Source: Anopheles merus (taxonomy: Eukaryota > Arthropoda > Insecta > Diptera > Culicidae). Taken from it: 64,000 nt of DNA. The notes below the pieces were generated by a model. It was not told the DNA's origin and did not search any database. It saw only the letters and a list, made by a program, of their open reading frames with translations. The translations under genes were made by a program, and so were the position numbers. The stretch spans positions 19,784,889 to 19,848,888 of the forward strand of contig NC_054084.1 in NCBI RefSeq assembly GCF_017562075.2, given 5' to 3'. Positions 62,441 through 64,000 of this stretch are shown one piece after another (position 1 is the first letter of the stretch; every line of letters begins with the position of its first letter).

Positions 62441-64000
62441 AAGAAATAAAAGAATAATTGTGAGACAAGCTGAAATTAATATAATAAATTTAATAACAAA
62501 AAAGTAACAAGAAATGCTTAGATAATGTTAGTGTAATAATGCAAAAATGTAATAACAGTAAAACATAACATGTAATAAACATTGAAAAAATAAAAACAAA
62601 AATCATGAACCCCAAATAAATAAATGTAAAAGGGATAAGCGATCTTTTTTGTAATTCTATTTCCCATCTTGTTCGTGTTTTGCTTTTTCTACGAAATCCA
62701 ATAAAATACACTAAACACACACACACGTCGCAGCTGATTGGGTAACATATCACACACCTATTAGGCGCTAAATAAATTAAATGCTAAGAAATTCCTGCAC
62801 CTTTTTATTACAGTTTGTTAACAGCGCGGCGCTAGGCATGAAATATTGAGTTCATTTCACAAGAGGCTGTCGCTGCCCAAAGCTCGCCCCAAACACATCT
62901 TTAACCCCACACAAAAGTGGCTCATTGTTAACGTGCGCGTGAATACTTAACCGCACAGGGAAGTGATATTTTATAACCCTTCGCCCTCAAACCGTCCCAA
63001 ACCCGAAACGCCGTGAAGCTTTCTTTAAAGCACAACGCTTCACACACACACACACACACACAGCCCCAAATAACTGCTGACATCGATTATTGTTTTCCTA
63101 ACCCTTCCGCTTCATTCGTTCGATGGGCCGGGGGCAGTGTCTAGAGTTTCATTTCGCCTTCTCCGCATCATCTCCATCCCCCTCAAAAACAGCATGAATA
63201 ATTTATAGTGATAATTGTAATGCTTACCTACCCGTACTCGCGTAACCTTCGTGTTCAAATAACAGCATGGACATGGTCTCGAAGCTCATAAATCCTACAG
63301 CGAGCAGGGCAGTACAGGGGGCTCCCGAGACGTGTTTGGATGTCTATCGTTCGATGCTCTGACCCGATGCTGGCCATAGTCGGGATGATGTAACAATGTA
63401 TTCACAGCATCAAGCCGTCCGCTCTAGCCACAGCGCCACAGCTGTCCGTCTATGATGAGAAAGTTCATCTGGCTGATGTGTGCCCCGTAGCCAAGCTCTA
63501 GCGGCGTGGTAAAGGCAGGCCGCACGCAGTGTGGCGTATGATTTTGAAGCAATAGACGTGTGCGAGATGCAAATGTTTGGCATCTTGGCATCTTGCGTAT
63601 CTTCTTTGGAGCATCAAGCGGCGCAATGGTTTCTCCCCTCCCACCGTGTGGACTGTGGATCAAGGGGCGGACCAGACTTCGGAAATGGAGTCTGATTTGG
63701 TGTGTGTTGCTGGTGGACGTAATGGAACGGTTGTTTGTCCGGATCCGGTCACACCGAGCGCGCTGAAAGAAGTTATAAAAGTATCCGAACTGAAGATGGG
63801 CCCGGTCAGTGCTGTATGATCAGTTCCGGTGGCTGGACGTTGCTGTGGAGGGTTGCTGTGGACCACCCTTGGAAAAGTTCGAACATGGAAGTAAGTACCG
63901 AGCAGTGCTCGTTGTTGGATACTGGTACTGAAGATCTTACGTAGCAACGTCCCTTCCGCTTCTGATTGAACGGTCTGTCGGCAGATCTGTTTCTTACTTT
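62441..64000. other. right end of the window; weak coding hints only
   Basis: AT-rich to 62.8 kb, then balanced. From 63.42 kb to the end, composition is gene-like, with overlapping frames on both strands (for example minus strand 63424-63663, ending LIIDGQLWRCG, and plus strand 63577-63819). GTAAG-type donors lie at 63891 (+) and near 63944 (-). No family is recognised and I cannot choose a strand, so no CDS is called. Confidence 0.5.

Noticed and set aside
62091..62468. Poly-Phe open frame of 125 codons on the minus strand
   Set aside because: Produced by the (AAG)n array.

Overview
The window looks like euchromatic genomic DNA from a mosquito, most probably an Anopheles species of the gambiae group. 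The evidence is short GT-AG introns, GC-rich exons in AT-rich non-coding DNA, many CA and trinucleotide microsatellites, and several copies of a tRNA-headed SINE with (GAA)n tails that resembles the Anopheles SINE200 family. The species call rests on recognition by eye; no database was searched.

Gene content is low. The left end (146-6662, + strand) holds the last ten exons of an ABCG-type half-transporter of the ABCG1/ABCG4 class. It has a full nucleotide-binding domain, a poly-Gly linker and six predicted membrane segments; its 5' exons lie outside the window. At 49102-49743 (- strand) is a small two-exon gene for a secreted Pro/Val/Lys-rich protein of cuticular low-complexity type, with TATA box and AATAAA. 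Two weaker coding candidates lie on the - strand: a terminal exon at 12869-13203 with three N-glycosylation sequons, and an ORF at 24067-24414 that reads like a catalytically dead acylphosphatase fold. Neither has an in-frame ATG.

The rest is intergenic or intronic DNA rich in repeats. There are at least six SINE copies in two subfamilies, several with clear target-site duplications (7.76, 11.77, 11.99, 20.8, 21.0 and 37.7 kb). MITE-like elements with terminal inverted repeats lie at 4.95, 8.1, 16.5-17.25 (two copies in mirror image), 26.5, 36.0, 36.4 and 43.5 kb. A non-LTR retrotransposon graveyard spans 29.3-32.6 kb: a 5'-truncated CR1/Jockey-group element with an open RT, a broken second RT, and an I-type 3' end. 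RTE-like 3' ends sit at 11.3 and 16.2 kb. A degenerate 20-bp satellite covers 40.73-41.56 kb. Large (ATT)n and (GAA)n arrays lie at 26, 37 and 62 kb.

The genes do not form a pathway: a membrane transporter gene and a cuticle-type gene sit about 42 kb apart. The most unusual items are the dead-acylphosphatase-like ORF, the SINE pair sharing three copies of one target-site duplication, the mirror-image MITE pair, the 20-bp satellite, and a dispersed TTGCATACCTTCAGGCG-type motif that recurs across the window.
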